From: Lepus europaeus
Taxonomy: Eukaryota > Chordata > Mammalia > Lagomorpha > Leporidae
NCBI RefSeq assembly: GCF_033115175.1
Contig: NC_084850.1
Location: forward strand, 108,545,939-108,609,938
Length of the DNA: 64,000 nt
Direction: 5' to 3'
The stretch's first letter is position 1; each line of letters starts with the position of its first letter. Below, one piece after another: positions 1-12,674 of this stretch. The position numbers and the translations under genes were made by a program. The notes beneath the pieces were generated by a model, which was not told the origin of the DNA, ran no database searches, and saw only the letters and a program-made list of their open reading frames with translations.

Positions 1-7
1 CGTCAAC

Positions 8-43
8 ATGGACGCCGCGGCTGCCGGGCAGAGCTGCCTCTGA
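8..43 (+). other. Possible upstream ORF (11 codons) in MED14 leader
   Basis: An ATG at 8 opens an 11-residue frame ending in TGA at 41-43. It matters only if the transcription start lies upstream of base 8, which the sequence does not show. Confidence 0.25.
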
Positions 44-149
44 GCAGTCGCGGAGGCGCAGCTTCCCGGCTGCCGCCGCCCTGCTTCCCCGCCCTCCTTG
101 CCTCCCCCGCCCCTCGCTTCTCTCCCTGGGGCCAGCGGCTCGTTGCTAC

Positions 150-209
150 ATGGGGGCGGGCCTCTGCGGGCGGAGCACGGCTTCCTGTTCAGAGGCTTCC
201 CGGCGGTAG
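150..209 (+). other. Possible upstream ORF (19 codons) in MED14 leader
   Basis: An ATG at 150 (acaATGg context, moderate) opens a 19-residue frame ending in TAG at 207-209, 108 bp before the MED14 start. If transcribed it could lower initiation at the main start. No conservation evidence is available here. Confidence 0.35.
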
Positions 210-317
210 GCGGCGGCTGCTGCTCTGCCCGCGCCCGCCTAGGCGCGGTGACCGAGTGCCCGGGAGGCTCCAGGGCCACATCTTGCGCCGCAGCGCCGAG
301 CCCATCCCTGTGCCGCC

Positions 318-532
318 ATGGCCCCAGTACAGCTGGAGAACCATCAGCTGGTCCCGCCTGGAGGCGGCGGCGGAGGCGGCGGCGGCCCGGCTTCAGCTCC
401 GGCTCCTCCTCCCCCTGGAGCCGCCGTGGCGGCTGCCGCTGCGGCTGCGGCTAGCCCTGGCTATCGACTGAGCACTCTCATCGAATTTCTGCTCCACCGG
501 GCCTACTCAGAGCTCATGGTGTTAACGGACCT
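318..532 (+). CDS. MED14: MED14 exon 1 (coding part)
   Basis: Encodes residues 1-72 and ends in a split Leu codon (CT|A) at a gtaagt donor. It contains a Gly9 run made of GGC/GGA codons, a Pro-rich stretch, an Ala8 run, and then the start of the conserved fold ([18 protein letters not shown]). The first LXXLL box begins here and finishes in exon 2. Confidence 0.98.
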
Positions 533-3500
533 GTAAGTGCCGCGAAACCCCTGCTTGCTTCGCAGCCCTCTCTTCCCGCCCAACTGATTGAGAGAGGTTT
601 GCGCCTCCCTCTCGTCAAAGGGCTACCGTGTGTCTCCCCGGCGCTGCTTAGTGTAGAATTTCAGAACTCGAGGGGTTCGTACAGTGGAGGTGGCTGAAAA
701 GCTTTGTATTGCGGGGGGGGGTCTTTCTGCAGAGCAAGCAACGGAGACTCGTTAATTTTGCGTGTTGTTAACACTTAGACTGAAAATTGTCTTTGGGATT
801 TTTGTCCGAGTTGGAAGCTTTTTAAGCCTAAAGCTCAAGATTAGAGTTCAGGGTTTAAGCAATTAAAAAAAAAAAAAAAATCCCAAAGACGGGCAGTCTG
901 TTTTACAGCCTCTTGACAATACGTTTCAAATGTAGACTGTAATTGCTTGTAAGTTTGAACGCAGGAGGTTGTATATAAAATAATCCAACATTTTGGGTTC
1001 GAGATAACTTTTTTTTTCCCCTGGAAGGTTTTGAGTGTTGGAAGTCCTCATGAGTTTAGTGTGTGTACAATATTTTTTGTAGCCAATCTGCTGTTACTTC
1101 TTGGAAAATGAAGGGAATTTGTAAATCACCTAGTTACCTATGAAGTGCCTTGGGGCATGATTAGGGTGGTAATCCCTCCAGAATAGGATCAGAATATACT
1201 AACGATTTTCAATGTATGAAGAAAAGGCACTGTAAAATTTTGGGGCTCTGTTTTCCATCTTATAACCCAGGTTCAGAATTAAATTTTTAATCTAGATGAC
1301 TTTTTATCTCTCATCTATTCTAAGATTACAGATAAGGGGGTTTATTGAAATACATGAGTATGTAGATACTAGACTGTACAGTGTACAGTAATTGGTTACT
1401 AGAAGCTTAACATTTGTTTGCAGATGCCTAAAAGAATTAAAATAGGTTCCATTTCTGTAAAACATTCACACTGAGTTTTGATGTACTGTACTTTATTGAA
1501 TGGGACAGAAGGAGGTAAAGAAGCGTACCTCTCTGGCTAGTGAGAAATGTAAATAGTTGTCATTGTTGAAATGATTTTAGTGATACACATCTCTGCATGG
1601 CTAATTGTTGGGGCTTGTAAAAACCTAAGAGTGTCCATGAGCTGGTTCCATGCGCGTGAAGGTCACTTGCCCTGGATATAGCTGTGTGAAAAGCATGTTG
1701 AGAACTGCTGCAGTTCGTGGTTGTGTAATTAGTTTTTCCATGCAAGATTTGTAGAAATTCCTTGAATTATATCATGTTCTTTTCTTTAGGACTTGCTTAT
1801 GAAGGGAGAAACATCTGTTTTATTGTCATGGAATAAGTATTATAATTCCATGCCCTTTCTATGATTATGATTCCCATATATAACATAGGGATATATAACA
1901 CACTTCACATACTTTTAAAATGTTAATGGAAAAAATACAATTAGAAGAGAAGTTGATTTTGATGCAAGAAATTTTGAAATCCATGCAGTGACTGCTTTTA
2001 TTTGCCATTTCCCAATAGGGCCTTAATTTGTGCTACATTCCTCTGGTCTGCTGACCCTTCCACCCCCTACCTAGTTCTTTTATCACTGTGACCATAACTT
2101 CAGCTTCCATGCCACCGTCTTCCTTAAGAAGAGCAAGAGCTCATTTTAATAGTTTCCCCGTTGGTATCTTGAACCTCTGGAAGTGGTAGTGGTTTTAGTT
2201 TTTCTGTCTCTGCAGCACATGGGGTGGAGAAGAGGATCCAAGCAGCTGAGCATATATTCTTTAAGAAGTGATGGGGGAGAGGCATGAATGAGAGTTGTTC
2301 AGGCCATTTAAATTTAGACCATGGAATAGAAGTTAACAGAATGTGGCGATTTAGGAGATAGATCAGACCTTTCTAAGCATCAGTGGGCGAAGAGTGTTAG
2401 CATTAGTGTTAAGGAACAAATTGACACTGGTTGCTGACTATCAATACTGGAGAACTAGCAAAAAGAAAATAAAACCCTCCTGGAGCTGTTTAAAAGTAAT
2501 ACAGGGGTGGGTGTTCAGCTTAGCAGTTAAAAGATGCTCACTTCCCACATCGCAGTGCCTGGATTCAATTCCCAACTCCAGCTTCCTGCCAGTGCAGAGC
2601 CTAGGAGGCAGCCGTGATGGCTCCAGTAATTGGGTTCCTGCCTCCCACATGGGAGACCTGGATGGAGTTTCCTAGCTTCCAGCTTTCAGCCCTGGCCATT
2701 GCAAGCATTTAGGGAGTGAACCAGCAGATGGAAGCTGTATCCCTGTCTGTCAAATAATGAGTTAAAATTTAAAAGTAATGCGTCTTTCTGTTTTAACCAC
2801 CATGCACATCATAATTGCTGTAAAAACCCTTGAGTGACACTGGCCCCTTTGTGTGATTAGCTTCCAGTTTTGCCCACCGTAACAAAATGTAGAAGGTTTG
2901 TTGCTTGGAAACAAGGTATTCATTGGATAAGGGGGAGGCTGGCAACATAGTACTCCTTTTAAGACCAAAAGGATGTGATACACTGTGATACACAGTATAA
3001 TGTGATACTCTGTGTTACAGTGTGTTGATGTGAGACTTGGGCATTTTAAATGTTTGTGGTTCATGCAATACCTTTTGAAGCAATTTTGAATGGAGAGAAA
3101 TGTTCTTTTGTTGATTTTCCCCTTACAGCCATTTTGCTGGAAACTCAGAAAAGTAGGTAGCATCCTGTAGTAGCCATTTATTTACTCAGCCTTTCTGAAA
3201 CACTAAGGTATTTAATAGAGGCAAAGTGAAGACCATTATCACATTTTGATGAACGCATGCATATATTTAATCAATTTATTATTTTTTTCTTCTTAGATTG
3301 CCAAGGAAATCTGATGTGGAGAGGTATGAAAAAGCCTTAAATCTGTCTTTATTGGTCTATCTTTGAGTGTTAGTGTGTGAGTATGGGTAGTGTGGGCTAG
3401 GTGGGTTTTTTTTTTTTTTTTTTTTAAATGCTGTGTGTTTAGGGAGCAGTGGGAAATGCAGTTAACTCTTTCTTGACAATACTGTGGTGTGAAACCAATT

Positions 3501-6500
3501 CTAGACCTTCTATTCAGTAAACTTTTGTTGAGTGACTAACTATGTCAAACTCCTGAGAAGGATAGGAAAATATATGAAGTCCATATTGGAAGAAGCTGAG
3601 GAGCAGGCTGGCTTTCAAAAGTTGGTCACTAATTTACCATCTGTTATAATAATGCTAACAAATATCTTTAGAGTGTTGGCATTTGCCTACTGCTGTTGCT
3701 GTTTTACAGTTGGGAAAATTTTGGTTCAGTTGGAGTTTGAGGCATAAGACTTAACTAATCTCTGGTATGATTCTGTAGGCCGAAGGAACAAATTAAAATA
3801 AGGTTTCAAAGAAATCATGCGATGGGGATTTAAATTAATGACTACTACAGGCTACTTGACTGTTGTTGATGCTACTTCGTGCCCTTGATTTTTTTTTTTT
3901 TTAATACCAAGTCACTAGGAAGGCTTTTAGCATTATTAGTGGCTATACTCCAGCCAACCCTGAGTGACCTTTTTGATAGAAGTTGACATAAGTCAAGAAA
4001 GTTAGAGATGGAAGATGTCATTGAACTATGCTTGTGTTGTGATATGGCTGGTCAGTTTTAAAGGGAGGAAGCATAACTTGTTTTATGTCCACTTTGGGGT
4101 AGGAAGGGAAACTGGGCTTCTGGGAAAACCAACTCCTGTTCCCTGTCACTTGAGCCAGCATGGTGTCAGGAAACCATGTTACAGTAGTTTCCAGGGGGAT
4201 GTCTCATTTCTAGTAGAGAGTGCATTGGCAAAACCAGGTAGAAAATACATAGGTCTGTTTGCTTTGGGAGAGGAGCAGAGCCCTTGCATCCTTTGTTAAC
4301 CATTGCTGAGTTAGAGTACTAAGATTCTTAGCTCTGAGGTGACTGCTAGATGTTAATATTCATTTTAGCATTTCTGGTGTGTCTCAGTCTTGCCCGTGAT
4401 ACACTTTTTTATCTCTTAGGGACATTATCTCTTAGGGACTCTTCAGGGACATTGGCACAGTCATAATTTTGCCCTTGATCCTTCTCTTTATAGTGCCCCT
4501 CGTCACATTGCTGGCTGTTGTTTAAGGAAGCACTTCAGGTTGTTTGTGGGCAACTTACACTCTCAATAGGAATTAGACTGTAGCCGTCAGCCAGGATTGT
4601 ACTTCAGCAAGAACTTTTATTTTGGGTGCATTGTATTCTGGTGGTATTGGCGAGATAGAGTTGTGGGTTGGATCAATAGGTCACTGAACAGTTGTACTGA
4701 GATTAATGGGTCATAGTCCATGCAGAGGGAAGTGGGTGTCCTGTCGTCAGTCCTGGCCTGGTGAATATTTTTTTCAGTGACTTAAGGTAAGTCATGAGTT
4801 GTATGATTATCAGTTTTTTAGCTGCTATGAAGTTGAGAAGTCCAGCTGAAACTGGTTGACAGCCTAAAGCTTTAATAAAGCTTTTAAGACTTTCTGAGGA
4901 AAGGATAAAAATACTGGTGAGTATTAGGAAAAAAGGCATAGTAGTGGGAATAGCACAAAAATAGAAATGGACAGAATTTCTATCTTTGATTTGTAGAGCT
5001 TCAACATGCTATCTTTAACTTGGATAAGCTAGTGTATCCAAGTTTGTCATCGAAATTAGTCATTTGGTAAAGGAGTGCATAGTACTTTAATTTTTAAAAT
5101 CACACTCTTATAAGATGGAAATGGGCCACTGCTTTTGTAAAAAGACTGAAGTTTCAAGCTTTGGTAAAGATCTATATTAATTCCCTTCTCTTACCAAAAG
5201 TGCTAGTAATGACAAGTTTCAGTTAGGAAATTAATAATTCATAACTCCCTAATTTGGTCCCTTCTGTGACCCAGTTAACATCTATATATCCATGCATTCA
5301 GTATATTTTAGTAAACTACTTTTATTGCAATATAAAATTAATTTTAAAATGATTCATTGCCAGAATATTCAGTTGGATTTATTATAACTGAGGTAAAAAA
5401 TAAAATGTGCAGATGGTATGCAGAATGGGACAATAATTCATATTTAGATAACTTTTAACAAAGGTTAATTTCTTTTTAAGCTCAGATGAAATAGATTGTG
5501 AAAGACTCTTTCTATTATGTTGGTTCATTAACAGTTTTTTTATTTTATAGGAAAATAGAAATAGTGCAGTTTGCTAGCCGGACACGTCAACTCTTTGTTC
5601 GCTTATTAGCTTTAGTAAAATGGGCTGATAATGCTGGCAAAGTGGAGAAATGTGCGGTGAGTAAAACTTTTAATTCTACTTTGTATAAAATAGCTTTTTG
5701 ATTGTTATAATAGATATGTTTTCTAATTATGGCTTTAACTTACATGTGACTTGTTATGAGTGATGTTACTTTTGTGATGATAATGTATAATACATTTCTA
5801 GTGAAACTTAGAATTTGTGGATGCCTGTTGAGAAAGACATTCGAAGACGTCGGGCCACAAGGAAACTTGAAATATGAGACTGGAACTAAATGGGGGGGGG
5901 GGTGGTTAGCTTACATTTGTAGGGTTTCTTAGAATTTGCAGGGTTCTCTCCTTTAGTTTTGCTGATTGATTCCTGAAAATCCTGTGAATGGCAGAGTGAA
6001 TATTTTCTTCCTGTTTTACAGATGAGATAAGATTCCTAGAAAATAGATGGCTTCTTCAAGGTTACAGAGCTTATCTGATCTATGTGTTTGTTTTTTCATC
6101 TACTCATTCTCCAAGTCTCTGTTGTGCACAGGATACATGCTACAGCAGATGGAAACTTGAATAGGAGATCGGCACTGTAAACTTGTAGTTTTTTGACAGT
6201 GAATCACTCTTTTGAATTCAAAGAAGTGACATGCAGTGAAGTGTACCAAAGATGGTAAATCTAGCAGAAGGGGCCGGCACTGTGGCATAGCAGGTAAAGT
6301 TGCTGCATGTGGTGCCAGCATCTCATATGGATGCCAGTTTGAGTCCTGGCTGCTCCACTTCCAATCCAGCTCCCTGCTAACACACCTGGGAAGGCAGCAG
6401 AGGTTGACCCAAATGTTTGGGCCCCTGCACCCATGTGGAAGACCCTGGGGGAAGCTCCTGGCTCCAGCCATTGCAGCCGTTTGGGGAGTGAACCAGCAGA

Positions 6501-9500
6501 TGGAGGATCTCTTCTCTGTCTCTAATTCTTTCAAATAAAAACAAATCTTAAAAAAAAAACTAGCAAAAGTTTTTTCTTTTAAAGATTTATTTATTTGAAA
6601 GGCAGAGTAACAGAAAGAGGGGAGATCTTCCATCTGCTGAGTCACTCTCCAGTAGCCACATCAGCCAGGGCTGGGCCAGGCTGAAGCTAGGATCCAGAAA
6701 TTCCATCTGCTTCTCCCATGGCACTTGGACCATCTGCCTCTGCCTTCCCGGGTACATTAGTAGGGAGCTGGATCCAAAGTAGAAGAGCCAGGACGGGAAC
6801 CAGCGCTTCGATATGGAAAGCCAATGCTGCAAACAGTGGTTTAACCAGCTGTGCCACAATGCTAGCTACCCCCAAAAAGCTTGAATCTATGTTCAAGAAG
6901 TATTAAGGAGGAAAAATATCAGTAAGGTTCTTGTCCATTAAGCTCATAACTTGGGGAGGGTGGTGTGTTAATAAATGAGGCACACAATTACTCCTGTTTA
7001 CTTCTGTCACTTTTTTTTTTTTCCTTTAAGTTTATTTACTTGAAAGGGAGAAGGAGATCTTCCATCTGCTGGTCCACTCCCCAAATGCCTGCAACAGCCA
7101 GGGCGGAGCCAGACTGAAATCAGAAGCCTGGAACTCCATCCAGGTCTCATGTGGGTGGCAGGGGTGCACATTAGCAGGAAGCTAAATTGGAAGCCGAAGT
7201 GAGACTTGATTCTAGGTGCTCTGATATGGGATGTGAGCTTAACCAGCTGTGTCACCATGCTTGCCCCTTTTTGGGATCCATATTTCAGAGTAGAGTAATT
7301 ATCACATGAATGAATAGATAAATATTTAAAAGAATTCCAAAGGAGATTATTATTAGCTTTTAATAGCTGATTTGTGACTATTTAAAAAAAGAAAGATTGT
7401 GAGGTGGGTGTCATGGCATAGCAGGCTAAATGACTTCTTTGCATGCCTGCATCTCCCATCTGAGTGCTGCTTCGAGTTTCAACTCCTCTGCTTCCAGTTC
7501 AACTTCCTGCTAATGCACCTGGGAAGGTAGTGGATGCTAGCCCAAGTACTCAAGTGCTTGGGCTCCTGCCACTCACATGGGATACTGGAATGGAGTTCTA
7601 GGCTGTTGGCTTTGGCCTGACTCAGCCTTGACTGTTGTGGGCATTTGGGGTGGTGAACTAGCTGATGGAAGATCTACCCCCGCCCCAGTCCCTTTGCCTT
7701 TCAAATAAATAAATTTTTTTTTTAAAGGAACATGGTGATGATAACCTACTTGGACTCACTTATAGGTTACTCAAAACTAAAGTTTTATTTTCATTAACTA
7801 GATATCTAAGTCAAAGAAATGTAGCTGAAACTAGTGTATTTTGAGTTTAGCTAGGTAGTTTAGAGAGATTTTGTATTAATGAGCTATGTTTAAGGTAGAG
7901 CAGTGTGGGCTGGATAAGTTGTGACATCCCAATATGGTCAAGGTCTTCCTGGTACTCTGAATTTGGTACTTGACTTTGGTCTAATAACATTTTTACAGTG
8001 GCTGAATGAAGGGAGATTTGAGCTAGCCTAAATCTGAGTAAAAACCATTTCAGAATTTGAGAGTGTGTTAGCAATGTTATGAGTGCTAATAAGAAGTTAA
8101 CATTAATGATACTGATAAGTCCATTGTACTAGTCATAGGAGTTTGTATTCTTTACTGGACTATGCTGTATATTGGCTTTAAGAGTGAGAAGAAACTTTTT
8201 TGTTTGTTTGTTTTTGGTTCTAGCTTCTCTGATTATTGGATGTCTTAATTTGGGCAAGTGTGTTAACCTAAGCCTCAATTTCCTTAACTCTAAGGTGATA
8301 ATAATTACCTGGTTCTACTCCTAGTTATGGAAAGCAGATAAAATGAATGTGGAAAATACTAAGAAATTGTAGAGCATTGATAAGTGTATGCTGTGATGTT
8401 AATTCTGGGTACCATGTTTTATGTTGGTCACTGACAGCCTGTTTGAAGGACATAAGAGAAGAGATTTAAATACTCTTCTAGAATAGAATTAAAAGATAAA
8501 TGTTTCAAGGAAGGAGTTTTTAGCTTGTGAGCTCTACTAGTTCAGACATCCTTATGAAATGCATTGGGTAGAAAACTAATGGAAAGTATTTTTGTATCTG
8601 GCATGAAATTAGGCTATGTCTCATAATGGGCAATGTTTATTGAGTGTTTCTTATGTTCTAAAGGTTTTGTATGCATTAACTTTTAATCCTCAGAACAACT
8701 TTATGAGGTTGGGAATCATTCTCTCCATTTTCTAGTTGAGACAGAGAGAGGTTAAGTAACTTGCCCAAAGTTACAGGGGGTGGTAAGTTGCAGAATTAAA
8801 ATTGTGACCAAGGGAGACAGGTATTTGCTGGTTAGGATGCCCTTGTCCCATATTGCAATACTTGGGTTTAATACCAGCTTTGGTTCTTGACTCAAGTTTC
8901 TTGCTGGTGCAGACCAGGGGAGTCAGCAGTGATGGCTCAAGTAGTTGGGCTTCTACTACGCATGTGGGAGAACTGGATTGAGTTCCTGGCTTTGGCTGCC
9001 TGGCTAATATAGGTATTTGTGGAGTGAACCAATGGATGGGACCTTTCTGTGTCTCTCTGCCTTTGAAATTTAAAAATAAATAAATAGAGACCAAAGCAAT
9101 TTAGGTTCAGGAATCTGTGCCTTTATTTAATTTTAAGGTTTATTTATTGATTTGAAAATCAGAGTCAGAGAGGGAGAGACAGAGAGGTCTTCATCTGCCA
9201 GTTCACTCCCCAAATGGCTGCAATAGCCAGGGCTGGACCAGCTGGAAACCGGGAGCCAGGAGCTTCTTCTGGGTCTCCCATGTGGGTGGCAGGGGTCCAA
9301 AGGCTTGGGCCATCTTTTGCTGCTTTCCCAGGCATGTTAGCAGGGAGCTGGATCGGAAGTGGAACAGCCTGGACTGGAATTGGTGCCCATATGGGGTGCC
9401 GGCACTGCAGGTGGCAGCTTAACTTGCCACACCACAGTGCCGGCCCCCAAGGCTGTGCCTTTAACTACTTCATTATCAACCACCTCCAGAAATCTAGTGT

Positions 9501-12500
9501 AAAAAGAGTAAAAAGCATTTTATTCTGTTTGCTTTTTGTAACTTTTTATATGTGTGCTATTCAGGATAGAAAATGAATTGGAAAACCTTTTACCTAAAAT
9601 AATAGAAAATTACTGTTTTTAATGTCAAATACAAATGTATTAAATATTTTTTTTCCTGCAAATTACTGGGAAAGTTTTTGAAGAAATATTTTAAAATATG
9701 CAAAACTTAACATTAATTTTCCTCAAGGATTGCTTTGGAATGAATAAATGGTAATTAATGTAAAAAGCAGATAGTTTTCAAGGAAACCTAATACATTTTT
9801 CCTTTGCTTTAAAGATGATCTCAAGCTTTTTAGACCAGCAAGCCATCCTGTTTGTGGACACTGCTGATCGCCTGGCCTCGTTAGCTAGAGATGCTTTGGT
9901 CCATGCCCGCCTGCCCAGTTTTGCCATCCCTTATGCCATTGATGTACTCACTACTGGGTCTTACCCACGGTTGCCAACGTGCATTAGAGTAAGTGCTTTG
10001 TCTCAGTGTTCCTAAAAGCTGAAAGCTTTGGCATTGGGTTCTACTGTATAAAACAGACCAGTAAAAAACATTTGTAAGAAAAATAGTCCTTGTAGTTCAC
10101 TTCTTTCTTTACAACTAAGATTGTGGTTTTTTTGAGATACGCAGGAGCCAGAATGTGAGTAGATATGAAAATGGGTGAATCTTTGTGTTTTTTTTGGTCA
10201 GGTGAACTGTTGTGCAAATATAACTTAGCCCATAATGTCCCATTGTCCTGTATATAGGACACCTAAAAAAACTTAAATTGAGCAATACATATGCCACTTA
10301 TGGTAACTTTGAATACATGTTAGGCAGAATTGAAAACCTGGTACTTAACATCTATTTCAGATGTCAAAATACTGCATGCTAGTTGCTTTTCGGAAGTATT
10401 TTTAAAAATTATGGTTGTGGTAGCTTACTGACTTGGTGCTTTTGTATTTTATACTTTTAAGTGGTGAAGTCAGTGACATTAAGTTGGTTTCAGAAGTGGA
10501 GCATGAAGAAGATTATGTTGTAATATGGTCTTAGCTAGGTGACTCGTGGAAGCATTGGCACTGTAATGAATGGTAGTAATGATCACTGTTGTGGAATGTG
10601 GACTGTAGAAATGAATGAGATTCTCTTGGGTGAAATAAAACATTATATAAAAACACACACAGTTTAAAAAATGCCTCTTTGAATGTTATTTGTAAATCAC
10701 TTACATTTTTTTGTAGGATAAAATTATTCCTCCAGACCCAATCACCAAAATTGAGAAACAAGCCACACTTCATCAGCTGAATCAGATTCTTAGGCATCGG
10801 CTTGTAACCACAGATCTTCCTCCTCAGTTAGCCAATCTTACAGTTGGTATGTACTTGAAGTTTATTTTTTTAAGAGTTGGCTTGGTAGAATATTTTCTTA
10901 AACAGCTTTTTGGACTTTATTCAAAGAAATACCATTATGAAGCTTGGCCCACAATTTTGGTAGTGGTTGCATCTGTGATTGTTGACTGTATTGTTGCTCT
11001 TTAGTATCTACACAGTGCTGATATTTAAAGCTGAGTGAGATCGCCTGGGACTGGAGAAGAGCTGAGGTCCCAGAGTTGAGCCTCCTGAAAATTTTGTTCG
11101 TATATATTGGAGGAGTTGCTTTTGGTTTTTTGGTGACCTAGAAGCTGCCCACGGCTTATGCAGGAACCACTGAATTGTTTGCCTATTTACAAAAGAACCT
11201 TCAACCTATTAAAAATTTCTTACAAACAAGACTGAAAGTCCTAGGTTGGCAGGAAGCTGCTTGTTTTCTGTCAGAATACTCCACTTCTTTTTCTTCTAAA
11301 AGCAAATGGCCGGGTGAAGTTTCGAGTTGAAGGAGAGTTTGAAGCGACCTTGACTGTGATGGGAGATGACCCTGATGTTCCGTGGCGTCTTCTCAAGCTA
11401 GAAATTCTGGTTGAGGATAAGGAAACAGGAGGTAAATTATAAATGATGATTTAAATCATAAGTATTATTTTAAATGTTTTGGTTTTTTATATAATGAAAA
11501 TAATCCTGCAGAATAAGACATGTGCATAGCAGTTTATCCTGTAATGTGAAGAAGGAGATTTTATGACAGTCCTAATTATTTACTGATGGTAGAAGTTTCA
11601 GTGTTTCTCACAGTATAATTTTCTCCAGATTCCGTGGATAATTTCATTTAAAAATTAATTTAGATACTTTCTTAGTTGGTACTATGACATGTACTGTACA
11701 CCTTTCTGATTAACCACCTTCCTTTTCCCTGCCAATGGAAGACGGACGGGCTTTGGTCCATAGTATGCAAATCAACTTTATCCATCAGCTGGTGCAGTCT
11801 AGGCTCTTTGCTGATGAGAAACCTCTTCAGGACATGTACAACTGCCTACGTATCCTTCTGAAATTTGAGACAAGCATATGTAAGGATTTTGTGTATCCCA
11901 CCACCCCCCAGATTTTCCATTTGTCCTTAATTATGAACTATAGCACTCTACCTCCCCCAACACCACCACTTTTTTTGGATAGAAATATGGCTGGGTAACC
12001 GGCCAGTGTGAAGAATAGTGATACATCTATAACAAGCCAAATTTAAAGTTTTAATGTTGATCTTACAAGTAAAAATAGAAAATGATTAGTTAAAAATAGT
12101 ACTATTTGAAAAAAAAATTATTTGGTTAGTCCATATTCTCTATAATATGATGAATTAAAGGGTAACCTGCACTTTGTGGATTATTGATATTGGTTCAGTA
12201 TGAACTATGAGCCTTTTTTCTAAAATTATGCCAAGTTATAACACTTTTTTAGGATGAGCCATTGGGAAAACATGATTCTGGAGATTTTCTTCATGGCCAG
12301 CTTTTTGGGAACACAGCCTTTATAAATGAAGTTTGCCTGTACTTGATGGGTTGTTGAAATAACATATTGGCCGGCGCCATGGCTTAACAGGCTAATCCTC
12401 TGCCTTGCGGTGCCGGCACACTGGGTTCTAGTCCCGGTTGGGGTGCCGGATTCTATCCCAGTTGCCCCTCTTCCAGGCCAGCTCTCTGCTATGGCCCGGG

Positions 12501-12642
12501 AAGGCAGTGGAGGATGGCCCAGGTGCTTGGGCCCTGCACCCGCATGGGAGACCAGGAGAAGCACCTGGCTCCTGCCTTCGGATCAGCGAGATGCGCCGGC
12601 CACAGCGACCATTGGAGGGTGAACCAACGGCGAAAAGGAAGA

Positions 12643-12674
<32 letters not shown>

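Larger units (their letters stand above)
1..545 (+). promoter_or_regulatory. MED14: CpG-island promoter / 5' leader of MED14
   Basis: Very GC- and CpG-rich sequence that falls off to ordinary AT-rich intron shortly after exon 1. GC boxes are visible near 105-112 (ccccgccc) and 152-160 (gggggcggg). No TATA box is seen. The sequence around the start, gccgccatgg at 312-321, is both a strong Kozak context and close to the YY1 core often found in TATA-less promoters. The transcription start cannot be placed from sequence alone, and the upstream promoter is partly cut by the window edge. Confidence 0.75.
5657..9814 (+). other. MED14 intron 3
   Basis: Contains six SINEs (6271-9452) and three MIR remnants. 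The unique parts carry a G-run near 5892-5902 and no recognisable gene. Confidence 0.85.

Noticed and set aside
98..471. Alternative frames overlapping MED14 exon 1 (118 and 71 codons)
   Set aside because: They use non-ATG starts and exist only because the CpG-island sequence lacks stops. The MED14 frame at 318 is the real one.
6100..6645. Minus-strand frame of 181 codons
   Set aside because: Most of it crosses the SINE at 6271-6559; its residues repeat those seen in other SINE copies.
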